Positions 1 to 6,257 of a stretch of DNA of 12,808 nucleotides are shown here, piece by piece. This stretch comes from Candidatus Tayloriibacteriota bacterium (lineage in GTDB: Bacteria > Patescibacteriota > Minisyncoccia > Phycocordibacterales > PALSA-1337). The DNA lies in assembly GCA_026395105.1 (NCBI GenBank), contig JAPLZH010000072.1:1-12808 (forward strand), given 5' to 3'. Position 1 is the stretch's first letter. The number at the start of each line of letters is the position of its first letter. Position numbers and translations under genes: made by a program. The notes beneath the pieces are model-generated. The model did not search any database. It was not told where the DNA came from and saw only the letters and a program-made list of their open reading frames with translations.

Positions 1-131
1 GTACCGTTACTCAAGAAGATTTAGATGAAATCCATTCCTTCTTGAATGACCGACCTAGGGAGTGTATTGAGTTTAGGACAGCAACAGAGTATTATTCATT
101 ATTAAGTTCGAGTGTCCTACTTGAGGGGTAG
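1..131 (+). mobile_element. Right end of an IS30-family insertion sequence
   Basis: The window opens inside an IS30-like element. Its transposase reading frame runs to a TAG at 129-131, and the last codons (SSVLLEG) are encoded by sequence around 105-128 that resembles the short terminal repeats of many IS30 relatives, where the transposase stop lies in or beside the right inverted repeat. The boundary with host DNA is placed at about 130-137, because the minus-strand HlyD frame matches its family up to VPSSA (codons at 140-154) and then changes to unrelated residues. The left end of the element is outside the window, so neither the inverted-repeat partner nor the target duplication can be seen. 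Confidence 0.7.
3..131 (+). CDS. IS30-family transposase, C-terminal fragment
   Basis: A plus-strand frame is open from the window edge to a TAG stop and encodes 42 residues. It contains the typical IS30 C-terminal signature: VTQEDLDEIHSFLNDRPREC followed by an R-T-x-x-E-Y segment. In the family this is the helix after the catalytic glutamate of the DDE domain, usually read as N-x-R-P-R-x-x-L-x-x-x-T-P-x-E. The catalytic residues themselves lie upstream of the window. The frame overlaps the last 40 bp of the convergent HlyD gene, as expected if the IS landed in that gene and supplied its new stop codon. The IS30 identity is quite sure. Whether the full element is intact cannot be told. Confidence 0.85.
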   Translation, partial: TVTQEDLDEIHSFLNDRPRECIEFRTATEYYSLLSSSVLLEG

Positions 132-1501
132 CTAGAGGTAGCAGAACTAGGAACTATCAGGACACCAGTCCTCTCATCACCGATAATAGCCGACGAGACA
201 CTCATACCGACTTTAATTCTTTGATCATCAGTATTAAATGATATTTTAACCACATATGAGACGACTCCCTGAGCTACAGTTCCTATATTATCTATCTGAA
301 CTACCTGTCCATCTAAAGATAAATTCGGAAGGGCGTCAAAAGAAAGTTTAACCTTATCCCCTAACGCTATTTTTGCTGTGTCTATTTCGTTTAGAGAAAT
401 CTTTGCTATTTTTTCTTTCGTTATGACTGATGCTACTACCGTACTAGAATCTACGACATCTCCGAGAGAGACGTTTAATGCAGCGACCTGACCGGCAAAA
501 GGAGCTTTGATTATGCTGTCATCATAGTTATTTTGAGCATTAAGTAAAGATGCCTCAGCGCTGTCTAGCTGTGACTGAGCTGATGTGACATCTTCAGATC
601 TCGGAGGGGCCACCTTTAGATTTAGATTATTATTTGCTGATTCTAATGAAGACTTCGCTGACACTAATGAATCGATAGTCGAACTTATTTCCTGAGAAGC
701 AGAGTTTACCGTCGCTCTATAATTATCTATTTGTGCCTGTGTTAATCCTGTATTATTTGCAGATAAAACATTCACAATCAGGCCTAATTTATCCATAAAA
801 GTCTTTGAAGAATCTAAAAGATCCCCGACATCCGTGACGAGCTTATCAGTGGATAGATCAGCTTTCGTATTATTTAACTTTTCAGAAAGGACTAATCTAG
901 ACGTATTTATATCATTAGCCATCGCATCAGTTTGTGTACGGACTATAATCAAAGGGTTAACTGTTTCAGGATTCTTAAAAAGAACATCTATTTTATTCCT
1001 CACAGCATCCTCAACTTTTAAATAAGCATCTCGCGCAGCGCTATTTAATGACACCTTCGCAGTATCTACTGATGTTTTACTTATTTGTACATCCTGCACA
1101 GTAGCTCCGTTTACTAACTTCTGATAATTTGCCTTAGCAGATCCTAGGCTGGCTCTGGCCTGAACGAGAGAAGCATAGAGACTTCTGTCATCTATAACAG
1201 CGATAATCTGACCCGCCTCTACCATTTGCCCCTGAGTAACTTTCAAATTAGTAACTGGACCTCCGGTTCCTTTTACCTTTAAATCTACCTGATTATCTGC
1301 CTCCACCTGACCTGTTCCAGATATAGATAACACGATATTACCTTTTCTGACCTTCGCTGTCTGATAAGTCGTAACTATAGAGCTACCTTTAATTAGTCCG
1401 TAGGCAAAATATGCCACAATGATTACGACCACTATGATAAAAGTCGAAGCGACTTTATGATTTCCCATCCAAGCACCTATTTTTCTAAATTTATTTTTCA
1501 T
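92..1501 (-). CDS. HlyD/MacA-family membrane-fusion (adaptor) protein, 3' end truncated by IS30
   Basis: Adaptor subunit of an ABC-type or RND-like export complex, anchored in the membrane and extending outward. The 469 residues show a TM helix at about 17-37, a first biotinyl-lipoyl half at about 50-105 (VTNLKVTQGQMVEAGQ), a long alanine/serine-rich coiled coil at about 107-325, the second lipoyl half at 328-360 (IIKAPFAGQVAALNVSLGDVV) and a beta-barrel at about 361-448. Family members continue for roughly 60-80 residues after the VPSSA motif (450-454). Here only about 15 follow, and they are read from IS30 DNA. The membrane-proximal C-terminal domain is therefore lost and function is doubtful. 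The ATG at 1501 follows the stop of the preceding gene by 1 bp, so the two are co-transcribed. A MacB-like ATPase/permease pair would be expected downstream but is outside the window. Confidence 0.85.
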   Translation of the reverse strand: MKNKFRKIGAWMGNHKVASTFIIVVVIIVAYFAYGLIKGSSIVTTYQTAKVRKGNIVLSISGTGQVEADNQVDLKVKGTGGPVTNLKVTQGQMVEAGQIIAVIDDRSLYASLVQARASLGSAKANYQKLVNGATVQDVQISKTSVDTAKVSLNSAARDAYLKVEDAVRNKIDVLFKNPETVNPLIIVRTQTDAMANDINTSRLVLSEKLNNTKADLSTDKLVTDVGDLLDSSKTFMDKLGLIVNVLSANNTGLTQAQIDNYRATVNSASQEISSTIDSLVSAKSSLESANNNLNLKVAPPRSEDVTSAQSQLDSAEASLLNAQNNYDDSIIKAPFAGQVAALNVSLGDVVDSSTVVASVITKEKIAKISLNEIDTAKIALGDKVKLSFDALPNLSLDGQVVQIDNIGTVAQGVVSYVVKISFNTDDQRIKVGMSVSSAIIGDERTGVLIVPSSATSSYPSSRTLELNNE

Positions 1502-1502
1502 A

Positions 1503-1976
1503 TTATTTTAATGGTGGTAAGACTCTGATAAATTTCGCCTCTATTTTACCTGCGCTGTCAGGTCTTCCTATAACGACTATACGATCATCTGATTTTAAAT
1601 CTGAAAACTTAATCATCTCTTTGAATCTTCTTATCTCTGTACTCGTGCTGGCAGTGATGACCCTTTCTACTCCATCCGATCCTTTTGAAAAAATACTGTT
1701 TCCTTCTATTTTTATAATCTGTCCGAAGGCTCCGTGTGCATCTATGAAATCTCTATCTTCTCCCATTCCGAGCGGACCATTCGGGCCATCACGGTCTCCC
1801 ATTTTTCCTCCGGCAAAGTTCCTAAAATAATTATTTCCCCATTCGAAAGAAAAAGATGCTCTTCTGTAACCGACGAACATTCCCATCCTAAAAATCAAAA
1901 TGGCGAGTATGATCCCGACCAGAATCCAGAAAGTTCTTTTAAAAACCTTAGATTTGAATAAGTTTTCTTTGTCCAT
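1503..1976 (-). CDS. Membrane-anchored DUF5666-like (OB-fold-like) protein
   Basis: 157 residues. A single TM helix (about 14-38) follows a short cytoplasmic lysine-rich start. A glycine/aromatic-rich linker follows (about 40-82, with FRNFAGGKMGDRDGP), then an exported beta-rich domain at about 83-155. That domain begins GQIIKIEGNSIFSKGSDGVE and ends with D-L-K-S-D-D-R-I-V-V-I-G and G-K-I-E-A-K-F-I-R-V, the pattern seen in DUF5666-type proteins. Its biochemical role is not known. It overlaps the preceding two-TM gene by 29 bp and is nearly contiguous with the HlyD gene, so it belongs to the sigma factor-adaptor operon. It is possibly an accessory or sensor component of the exporter. The domain assignment is by pattern only. 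Confidence 0.6.
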   Translation of the reverse strand: MDKENLFKSKVFKRTFWILVGIILAILIFRMGMFVGYRRASFSFEWGNNYFRNFAGGKMGDRDGPNGPLGMGEDRDFIDAHGAFGQIIKIEGNSIFSKGSDGVERVITASTSTEIRRFKEMIKFSDLKSDDRIVVIGRPDSAGKIEAKFIRVLPPLK

Positions 1977-2355
1977 AAATTTGTATTAATGATATTCTGA
2001 TCGAAATGATCGCGACTAATATACCGACGAATAGCCCGAGCATGCTCATAAAAGGAACAGACTCTAGCATTATCTGCGCATAATCCCCTATATTCGACAA
2101 AACCATTTTTCCATCCGAAAGCAAAAGGGATAGATACTGAAAGAATTCGGACTGAATTAAAGCCGATCCAGAATAGTAAAGCGCAGGAGCTGAAGCTATT
2201 ATTCCGAAAGCACCGAGCGATGTAAAAGTTATTCGTCTGTTTATTCTTCTTTTCTCTATAAAAACACCTAAATGAAGAATAAGCCTGTCAGATAAGGCTT
2301 TTTCAGGTTTTTTGCTCGTTATTTGCTTAAATGTATTTCTAATTTCTCCATCCAT
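1948..2355 (-). CDS. Two-TM membrane protein beside an ECF sigma factor (possible anti-sigma)
   Basis: 135 residues, family not recognised. A basic cytoplasmic N-terminus (1-42, rich in K and R) is followed by TM1 at about 44-64, an external loop of roughly 35 residues, and TM2 at about 99-122 with a short basic tail. It starts 21 bp after the sigma factor stop and its 3' end overlaps the next gene by 29 bp. A small membrane protein directly downstream of an ECF sigma factor is usually its anti-sigma factor, and the N-terminus (LSDRLILHLGVFIEKRR) could be the sigma-binding part. However, no zinc-binding HxxxCxxC motif is visible, so this role is inferred from position only. Confidence 0.6.
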   Translation of the reverse strand: MDGEIRNTFKQITSKKPEKALSDRLILHLGVFIEKRRINRRITFTSLGAFGIIASAPALYYSGSALIQSEFFQYLSLLLSDGKMVLSNIGDYAQIMLESVPFMSMLGLFVGILVAIISIRISLIQIYGQRKLIQI

Positions 2356-2376
2356 AGTTAATATACGTTTAAATGG

Positions 2377-2976
2377 CTAATTTTGGTGCATTTGATTCAT
2401 ATTTTCCAAGACTTTTTTAAGGGCGAGCAGTGCTCTTCTATACCGACTTTTCACAGTATCTATCGATTCGCCTAGCACCTCGCCTATCTCACGAAAATTC
2501 AAATCTTCTGAAAAATACAGAAGTAAAACTTCTTTTTGCGAAGGAGAAATCTTTTCCAATGCTTTAGTCACCATCTTTACAGATTCCTTCTTTTCAAAAA
2601 GTTTATGAGGCAAAATTTCCTCATCATCTGAAATGGTTTCTAAAATAATATTCGACTCCCTATCATCCCCACTATCCCCTCCGTCGAAATATGAAAAAGG
2701 AAGTTCCGACTTCTTTCTAAGCCAGTCGAAGATCGTATTCCTTAATATCTGGAAAAACCACGTTTTAAAATCCTTCTTTTGATCAAACTTTTTAATATTT
2801 TTCCAAACCTTTAAGAAAGTGTCCTGAAAAATATCTTCGACAATGTCTTCTTTTTTTATAAAAGACATGGCAAAACCGTAAGTCTCATCCGTATATTTCC
2901 TAACCAAAAGAGCAAAGGACTCCTCATCCCCGCTCAAATATTTGGCTATTAAATCATTGTCAATGCTTTTGCGCAT
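2377..2976 (-). CDS. ECF-type RNA polymerase sigma factor (sigma-70 family, RpoE-like)
   Basis: 199 residues, normal for the ECF group. Region 2 lies at about 25-90, with the core-binding and -10-recognition helices (EDIFQDTFLKVWKNI, DFKTWFFQILRNTIFDWLRKK). An acidic linker spans about 95-128. Region 4 lies at about 138-190, ending in a helix-turn-helix (NFREIGEVLGESIDTVKSRYRRAL) that reads the -35 element. It should direct transcription of a small envelope-related regulon, most likely including the genes directly downstream (two-TM protein, DUF5666-like protein, HlyD adaptor). The ATG start has no clear Shine-Dalgarno sequence. A TATACT sequence about 13 nt upstream could be its -10 box. The gap to the LUD gene is only 17 bp, so read-through is also possible. 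Confidence 0.9.
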   Translation of the reverse strand: MRKSIDNDLIAKYLSGDEESFALLVRKYTDETYGFAMSFIKKEDIVEDIFQDTFLKVWKNIKKFDQKKDFKTWFFQILRNTIFDWLRKKSELPFSYFDGGDSGDDRESNIILETISDDEEILPHKLFEKKESVKMVTKALEKISPSQKEVLLLYFSEDLNFREIGEVLGESIDTVKSRYRRALLALKKVLENMNQMHQN

Positions 2977-2993
2977 AGAACAATGTAAGTATA

Positions 2994-3605
2994 TCAGAAT
3001 CCTAGGTTTTCATTAACGAAGATTACGCTTAATTTACGGCCCATTATATTCCTTTCGAAAATAAGCCACATTCCCATAACGCTTCCAGGAAAACCAGCTT
3101 TCTTCATTCTTTCATCCTCTAATGGGAAAACGTATTCTTTAACACGCTTAAAGGCCTCAGTTAAATTCGGAACGATTTTCTGCGTACCGACTACCCATAT
3201 AACATTTTGACTTGTAAAAGCATACGAGGGTATCTGACTGCCTGACGCTGAGGTAAAAACTAATTCACCGTTCTCAGAAATCGCATGTGCACTTCCCAGA
3301 AAATATTCTGCAGAAACACTTATTTTTCTTAATTCATTTTGTTTAGCAGAATCCTTTTCTGCTGTTATTTTATTCTTTAGGTTTTTCCAAGGATGTTTCC
3401 CTTTTTTTAGTAAATCCACAAAACCTATTTCCTCTAGTGTAGTAGAACTGCCCGTCATTACCTCAGCGCCGTCCGGTATAAGCGACTTAACTTTTTCTAA
3501 TGCTTCTTCTTTCGTTTTCACATAAATAGCATTAATATTCCTAGCCATAAGGGATTCCATCGTCTTCCTGATTGAAGGCATCTTTGCCGGTGTTTTATAG
3601 TCCAT
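2994..3605 (-). CDS. LUD-domain protein (LutC/YkgG-like, DUF162)
   Basis: 203 residues, the usual size for a stand-alone LUD domain. Recognisable features are the early R-K-T-M-E-S-L...N-I-N-A-I-Y-V segment, the loop VMTGSSTTLEEIGFVDLL (about 50-67), a helical middle and VFTSASGSQIPSYAF (about 117-131) before VGTQKIVPNLTEA. In the LutABC system such a protein is part of iron-sulfur L-lactate oxidation. No LutA or LutB partner is seen here, and isolated LUD proteins in small genomes have no established role. It ends in TGA, which supports normal use of TGA as a stop. It lies downstream of the flavin electron-transfer genes with a 64-bp gap that holds its own candidate promoter. Confidence 0.82.
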   Translation of the reverse strand: MDYKTPAKMPSIRKTMESLMARNINAIYVKTKEEALEKVKSLIPDGAEVMTGSSTTLEEIGFVDLLKKGKHPWKNLKNKITAEKDSAKQNELRKISVSAEYFLGSAHAISENGELVFTSASGSQIPSYAFTSQNVIWVVGTQKIVPNLTEAFKRVKEYVFPLEDERMKKAGFPGSVMGMWLIFERNIMGRKLSVIFVNENLGF

Positions 3606-3620
3606 ATTTGAAGTGATTAA

Positions 3621-3626
3621 ATTATA
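3621..3626 (-). promoter_or_regulatory. Candidate -10 box (TATAAT) upstream of the LUD gene
   Basis: On the minus strand a perfect TATAAT lies in the 64-bp gap between the reductase and LUD genes, 15 nt before the LUD ATG. No convincing -35 hexamer is found at 16-18 bp, so this is only a candidate. It would separate transcription of the LUD/sigma region from the redox cluster. Confidence 0.4.
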
Positions 3627-3669
3627 ATTGCACTCTTTATACGTTCTATAGACTACTAATATTTCAATG

Positions 3670-4560
3670 CTACACCAGCCCCGGGAAATAATCCGTCTTA
3701 ATATTTCCTTTCTTTACGCCCATTTTTTGCAAAGTTTGTACATAGGCATTTACCATGCCGTGTGGACCTGAAAGATAGAAAGTTCTTTCTAGATAATCTG
3801 GTACTTCTTCTTTAATCATACTTTCTGAAAGTTTTCCTCGTCTTCCCGTCCAGTTTGGAGATATTCGGCTTTCATCTGTTAAAATGTAAACTGTTTTAAT
3901 TTCTAATTTTTCCTTTGCCTCATCAAAGATTTCTTTATAGGCTATCTCAGATTCGCTTTGATTTAAGTATAGAAGCACAGCAGATCTCGCTTCGCCTTTA
4001 TCTAGTAAATATTTAATCATGCTTCTGAAAGGTGTGACGCCGATTCCGCCGGCTATGAAAGCTAGCTTTTTATTTTTATCAGACGGCATTATAAAGTCTC
4101 CTGACAGCTCGGAAGCCACTATCTCATCCCCACTTTCTAAATTCGAAAGTGCTGATTTAAAGGTACTAGGATTATCGTAGAATTTTGCGCCAAGTCTTAT
4201 AACATCTTCAGTCGGAGATGAGGCTAATGTAAAGAAGCGTCTAATTCCTCTATTATCCGCACTTTTATGTGCGAGAGTCCATTCCATGTACTGGCCTGGC
4301 TTAAAATTCATTCCAGTGTTTGATATAAAGGCAAAGTCATATACACCGAGGGCTTCGTTTACTTTGCCATCTAGTTTTAAAATCAGTTTTTTTCTCGGAC
4401 TAATAATATAAGAAAAAATATTTCCGACGGCGAGCGATATTTCTGGTGTAAAGAATACCCCGCCTATATTAATAAATGGAGCATATAGGAAACCTGTCAC
4501 TGCACCATAAATCATTCTGAGTTTCCGAGTAGCAGGAGTAGTCATCGGTTCCGTAAACAT
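3670..4560 (-). CDS. FAD/NAD(P)H-binding ferredoxin-reductase-like protein, C-terminal part of a broken RnfD-FNR fusion
   Basis: 296 residues. The N-terminal about 55 residues (TEPMTTPATRKLRMIYGA, then FTPEISLAVGNIFSY) are the last membrane segments of an RnfD/NqrB-like domain. From about 58 on comes a ferredoxin-NADP+ reductase fold: FAD-binding FKPGQYMEWTL and R-R-F-F-T-L-A-S-S-P (about 86-115), nucleotide-binding FIAGGIGVTPFRSMI (about 168-182) and the C-terminal YLSGPHGMVNAY. It should oxidise cytoplasmic NAD(P)H and pass electrons to the membrane partner. The frame is open upstream of the ATG as far as 4608 and reads TPLLFFTFV just before MFTEP, which matches the uninterrupted family sequence. 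So the ATG at 4560 is only the first available start after a break, not the ancestral one. Reductase function may survive. Confidence 0.8.
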   Translation of the reverse strand: MFTEPMTTPATRKLRMIYGAVTGFLYAPFINIGGVFFTPEISLAVGNIFSYIISPRKKLILKLDGKVNEALGVYDFAFISNTGMNFKPGQYMEWTLAHKSADNRGIRRFFTLASSPTEDVIRLGAKFYDNPSTFKSALSNLESGDEIVASELSGDFIMPSDKNKKLAFIAGGIGVTPFRSMIKYLLDKGEARSAVLLYLNQSESEIAYKEIFDEAKEKLEIKTVYILTDESRISPNWTGRRGKLSESMIKEEVPDYLERTFYLSGPHGMVNAYVQTLQKMGVKKGNIKTDYFPGLV

Positions 4561-4588
4561 TACAAAAGTGAAAAATAAAAGTGGTGTA

Positions 4589-4957
4589 TCAGTAATCGTC
4601 CTCGAAAATTATGAAAAAAGACTTTGCACTCTGTATATATAATATCCTAGTATAAAGACGATTTAGGATATGAAGAGAGGGGTCGATAATAAGAATTAAA
4701 ATGAAGGCAGTAATTAAAACAGATTCAGGATTACTCGGAGCTTTAAAGGTATAGGCAAAAATAGCATTTACGGCCCAACAAATAGCTAGAATAAATATCG
4801 AGGAAAGTACTAAATCTTTTGCATTAAATGGGAGTAAGGAAAATATTGCCAAAATTAAGGCGGCCGCCCAGAGTGTCATTAAATAGTACAGAACCACTCT
4901 ATACATAGTCGTCTTATTTAAGAAATCATCTAAAAATTTAGGTAAAATATTTGGCAT
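4589..4957 (-). pseudogene. RnfD/NqrB-like membrane domain, N-terminal remnant
   Basis: 122 residues. Residues 1-95 match the start of RnfD/NqrB-like membrane proteins: FLNKTTMYRVVLYYLMTL, then P-F-N-A-K-D-L, C-W-A-V-N-A-I-F-A and the APSNPESVLITAFIL loop/helix, giving three TM helices at about 19-42, 48-70 and 79-95. From about residue 96 (after IIDPSL) the sequence no longer fits the family and stops at a TGA. The family's next parts, including the SKY...FNPAA region and several TM helices (about 130 residues), are absent. The matching tail of the domain reappears at the start of the next gene in another frame. It is most simply an internal deletion with a frame change in a former single gene. 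A mis-assembly is the main alternative. It starts 10 bp after the ApbE stop. Confidence 0.65.
4594..4663. repeat. 7-bp inverted repeat bracketing the RnfD-FNR break
   Basis: AATCGTC at 4594-4600 and its exact reverse complement GACGATT at 4657-4663 enclose the sequence that fits neither half of the RnfD-like domain. It could mark a small inserted element or a deletion scar. A chance pair of this size is quite possible. Confidence 0.35.
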
Positions 4958-4967
4958 TTTTATTTTA

Positions 4968-5717
4968 TTATTTTATCACGTATTTATTAAAGCCTTCGGT
5001 CATAGTGGCGATTCCGTCTTTATCTATCATATAGCCTTCGAGATTTCCGCGACTAGCGATGAAGGCAAGGCCGCTTTTGCCCATGGCAAAAGCGGCCGTA
5101 GCAAATCTATCCGCCTCATAAACATTCGGTCCTATAACACTAAGACCAACTATATCCGAAATCACTTTATTTTTATCAAAGGGATCGTAAATATGTTGTC
5201 CCCGAATATATGTGCCAGAGGTAGCGATTCCTTCATTCTCCAAACGCACCGCTTTAACTATGTTTTTTTGATCAAATGGATTCTTAATTCCAATTCTCCA
5301 GAATTCTCCCTCTGAATTTTTACCGAATACCTGAATGTCCCCTCCAGCATCTACAAAGAAATTCTCAAATCCTAAACCCTTTATAAGTTTTGCCACTTCC
5401 CAAATAGCCCAGCCTTTAACGATTCCGGAAGGATTAAGTCTTCCTCCTCTCGAAACTATATCGAAATATCCATTCGTCTCTTTTTTAGTCTGCTCAGAAA
5501 GAGCAAAGATTAATTTTATATCATCACTTCTTTCATTTTCTTTTATTTTCCCCTGATTAATTTTCGTAATCTCGCTATTCGGTTTAAATACGCTAAATTT
5601 ATCATCTACGTACTGAAAATATTCGAAGGCTTTATTAACGGCATCTTTTACAGCGTCACCCTGTCCGACTATTTCGACAGTGATCGGCATCCCCATTAAC
5701 ATCCTCGATTCTTTCAT
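4968..5717 (-). CDS. FAD:protein FMN transferase (ApbE/flavin transferase)
   Basis: Transfers FMN from FAD, with Mg2+, onto a threonine of exported FMN-binding proteins. The 249 residues cover the full catalytic fold but show no lipoprotein signal, unlike many ApbE proteins, so the enzyme may act in the cytoplasm or be anchored otherwise. Visible motifs are MGMPITVEIVG (8-18), the F-S-V-F-K-P-N-S-E-I segment (41-50), N-P-S-G-I-V-K-G-W-A (95-104, the family's D-x-G-G-x-x-K-G position with changed residues), FVDAGGDIQVFG (121-132), SGT-Y...H-I-Y-D-P (167-179) and the metal-site region ADRFATAAFAMG (202-213). The start is 4 bp after the stop of the FMN-binding gene, so enzyme and substrate are co-expressed. 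Confidence 0.9.
   Translation of the reverse strand: MKESRMLMGMPITVEIVGQGDAVKDAVNKAFEYFQYVDDKFSVFKPNSEITKINQGKIKENERSDDIKLIFALSEQTKKETNGYFDIVSRGGRLNPSGIVKGWAIWEVAKLIKGLGFENFFVDAGGDIQVFGKNSEGEFWRIGIKNPFDQKNIVKAVRLENEGIATSGTYIRGQHIYDPFDKNKVISDIVGLSVIGPNVYEADRFATAAFAMGKSGLAFIASRGNLEGYMIDKDGIATMTEGFNKYVIK
5069..5097 (-). other. Perfect 13-bp hairpin inside apbE
   Basis: GGCCGCTTTTGCC (5069-5081) and GGCAAAAGCGGCC (5085-5097) are exact reverse complements separated by three bases. In the mRNA the loop is AUG. The stem encodes the conserved AAFAMGKSGL stretch near the ApbE metal site, so the protein is conserved, but the codon choice makes the stem perfect. Confidence 0.75.
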
Positions 5718-5721
5718 AAAT

Positions 5722-6213
5722 TTATTTTGCCTTGGCTAGTGCGCTACCGAGTGACTGAACGAATCCTTTACTAGTTTCAGTAGCACCGGAAACAGCATTC
5801 ACTTTTGCGCTCTGATTTTTAATAGCTTCCGAAGTAAGAATCGGCATCGCTTTTTTACTTATCTGAACCGAATGGCTTCTATCCTGAGGATAATCTAAAA
5901 ACTGAACATTAGTTAATTTCCCACCTGAAATAAAAGCTTTAACCTGAATGTTCCCATAATAAACATCCACAGAATCTCCGGTATATTCACCATCTACATA
6001 CTGTCCACGCGGAACTGTAGTAGGCGAAGGTGTTGCAGGGATAGATGTTACGGTAGGAACAGGCTTCTTAGTAGGAGTCGGGATCTGGGTCGGAGGAACT
6101 GTAGCTGAGGTATTATCTGATAATGAGTAGACTTGGCTAACGTTTATTCTATTAAAGACTGCGTATATTGAGAAACCGGCGATAACTAAAACAGAAATTA
6201 TAAATTTTTTCAT
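5722..6213 (-). CDS. Exported FMN-binding domain protein (flavinylation target)
   Basis: 163 residues counted from the ATG at 6213. An earlier TTG at 6219 exists but gives no advantage. A signal anchor at about 1-20 is followed by a Pro/Thr-rich spacer at about 39-68 (PTQIPTPTKKPVPTVT), then an FMN_bind domain (about 72-160): YVDGEYTGDSVDVYYGNIQV, the VQFLDYPQD turn and the flavin attachment motif VSGATETS (141-148). ApbE normally esterifies FMN to the threonine of S/T-G-A-T, here Thr145. The aspartate usually found three residues before the S/T-G-A-T serine is Asn139 here. The protein should sit outside the membrane as terminal electron carrier of the neighbouring NAD(P)H-driven system. Being next to apbE makes this assignment strong. 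Confidence 0.88.
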   Translation of the reverse strand: MKKFIISVLVIAGFSIYAVFNRINVSQVYSLSDNTSATVPPTQIPTPTKKPVPTVTSIPATPSPTTVPRGQYVDGEYTGDSVDVYYGNIQVKAFISGGKLTNVQFLDYPQDRSHSVQISKKAMPILTSEAIKNQSAKVNAVSGATETSKGFVQSLGSALAKAK

Positions 6214-6219
6214 ATGCAA

Positions 6220-6225
6220 ATATTA
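6220..6225 (-). promoter_or_regulatory. Candidate -10 box (TAATAT) just upstream of the FMN-binding gene
   Basis: TAATAT on the minus strand lies six bases before the ATG at 6213, in the 44-bp gap after the M23 gene. With usual promoter geometry transcription would start on or beside the ATG. It is preceded by TTTAAACGTA (6224-6233 on the minus strand), which also occurs before the gene at 2355. No clear -35 box is seen. Confidence 0.3.
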
Positions 6226-6257
6226 CGTTTAAAGATTAAGAAAGTTTTCACTTATAT

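Noticed and set aside
4589..4611. Programmed +1 frameshift joining the RnfD-like and FNR frames
   Set aside because: The frames overlap by about 20 bp, but a shift would not restore the roughly 130 missing residues, and no slippery sequence or stimulating structure is evident.
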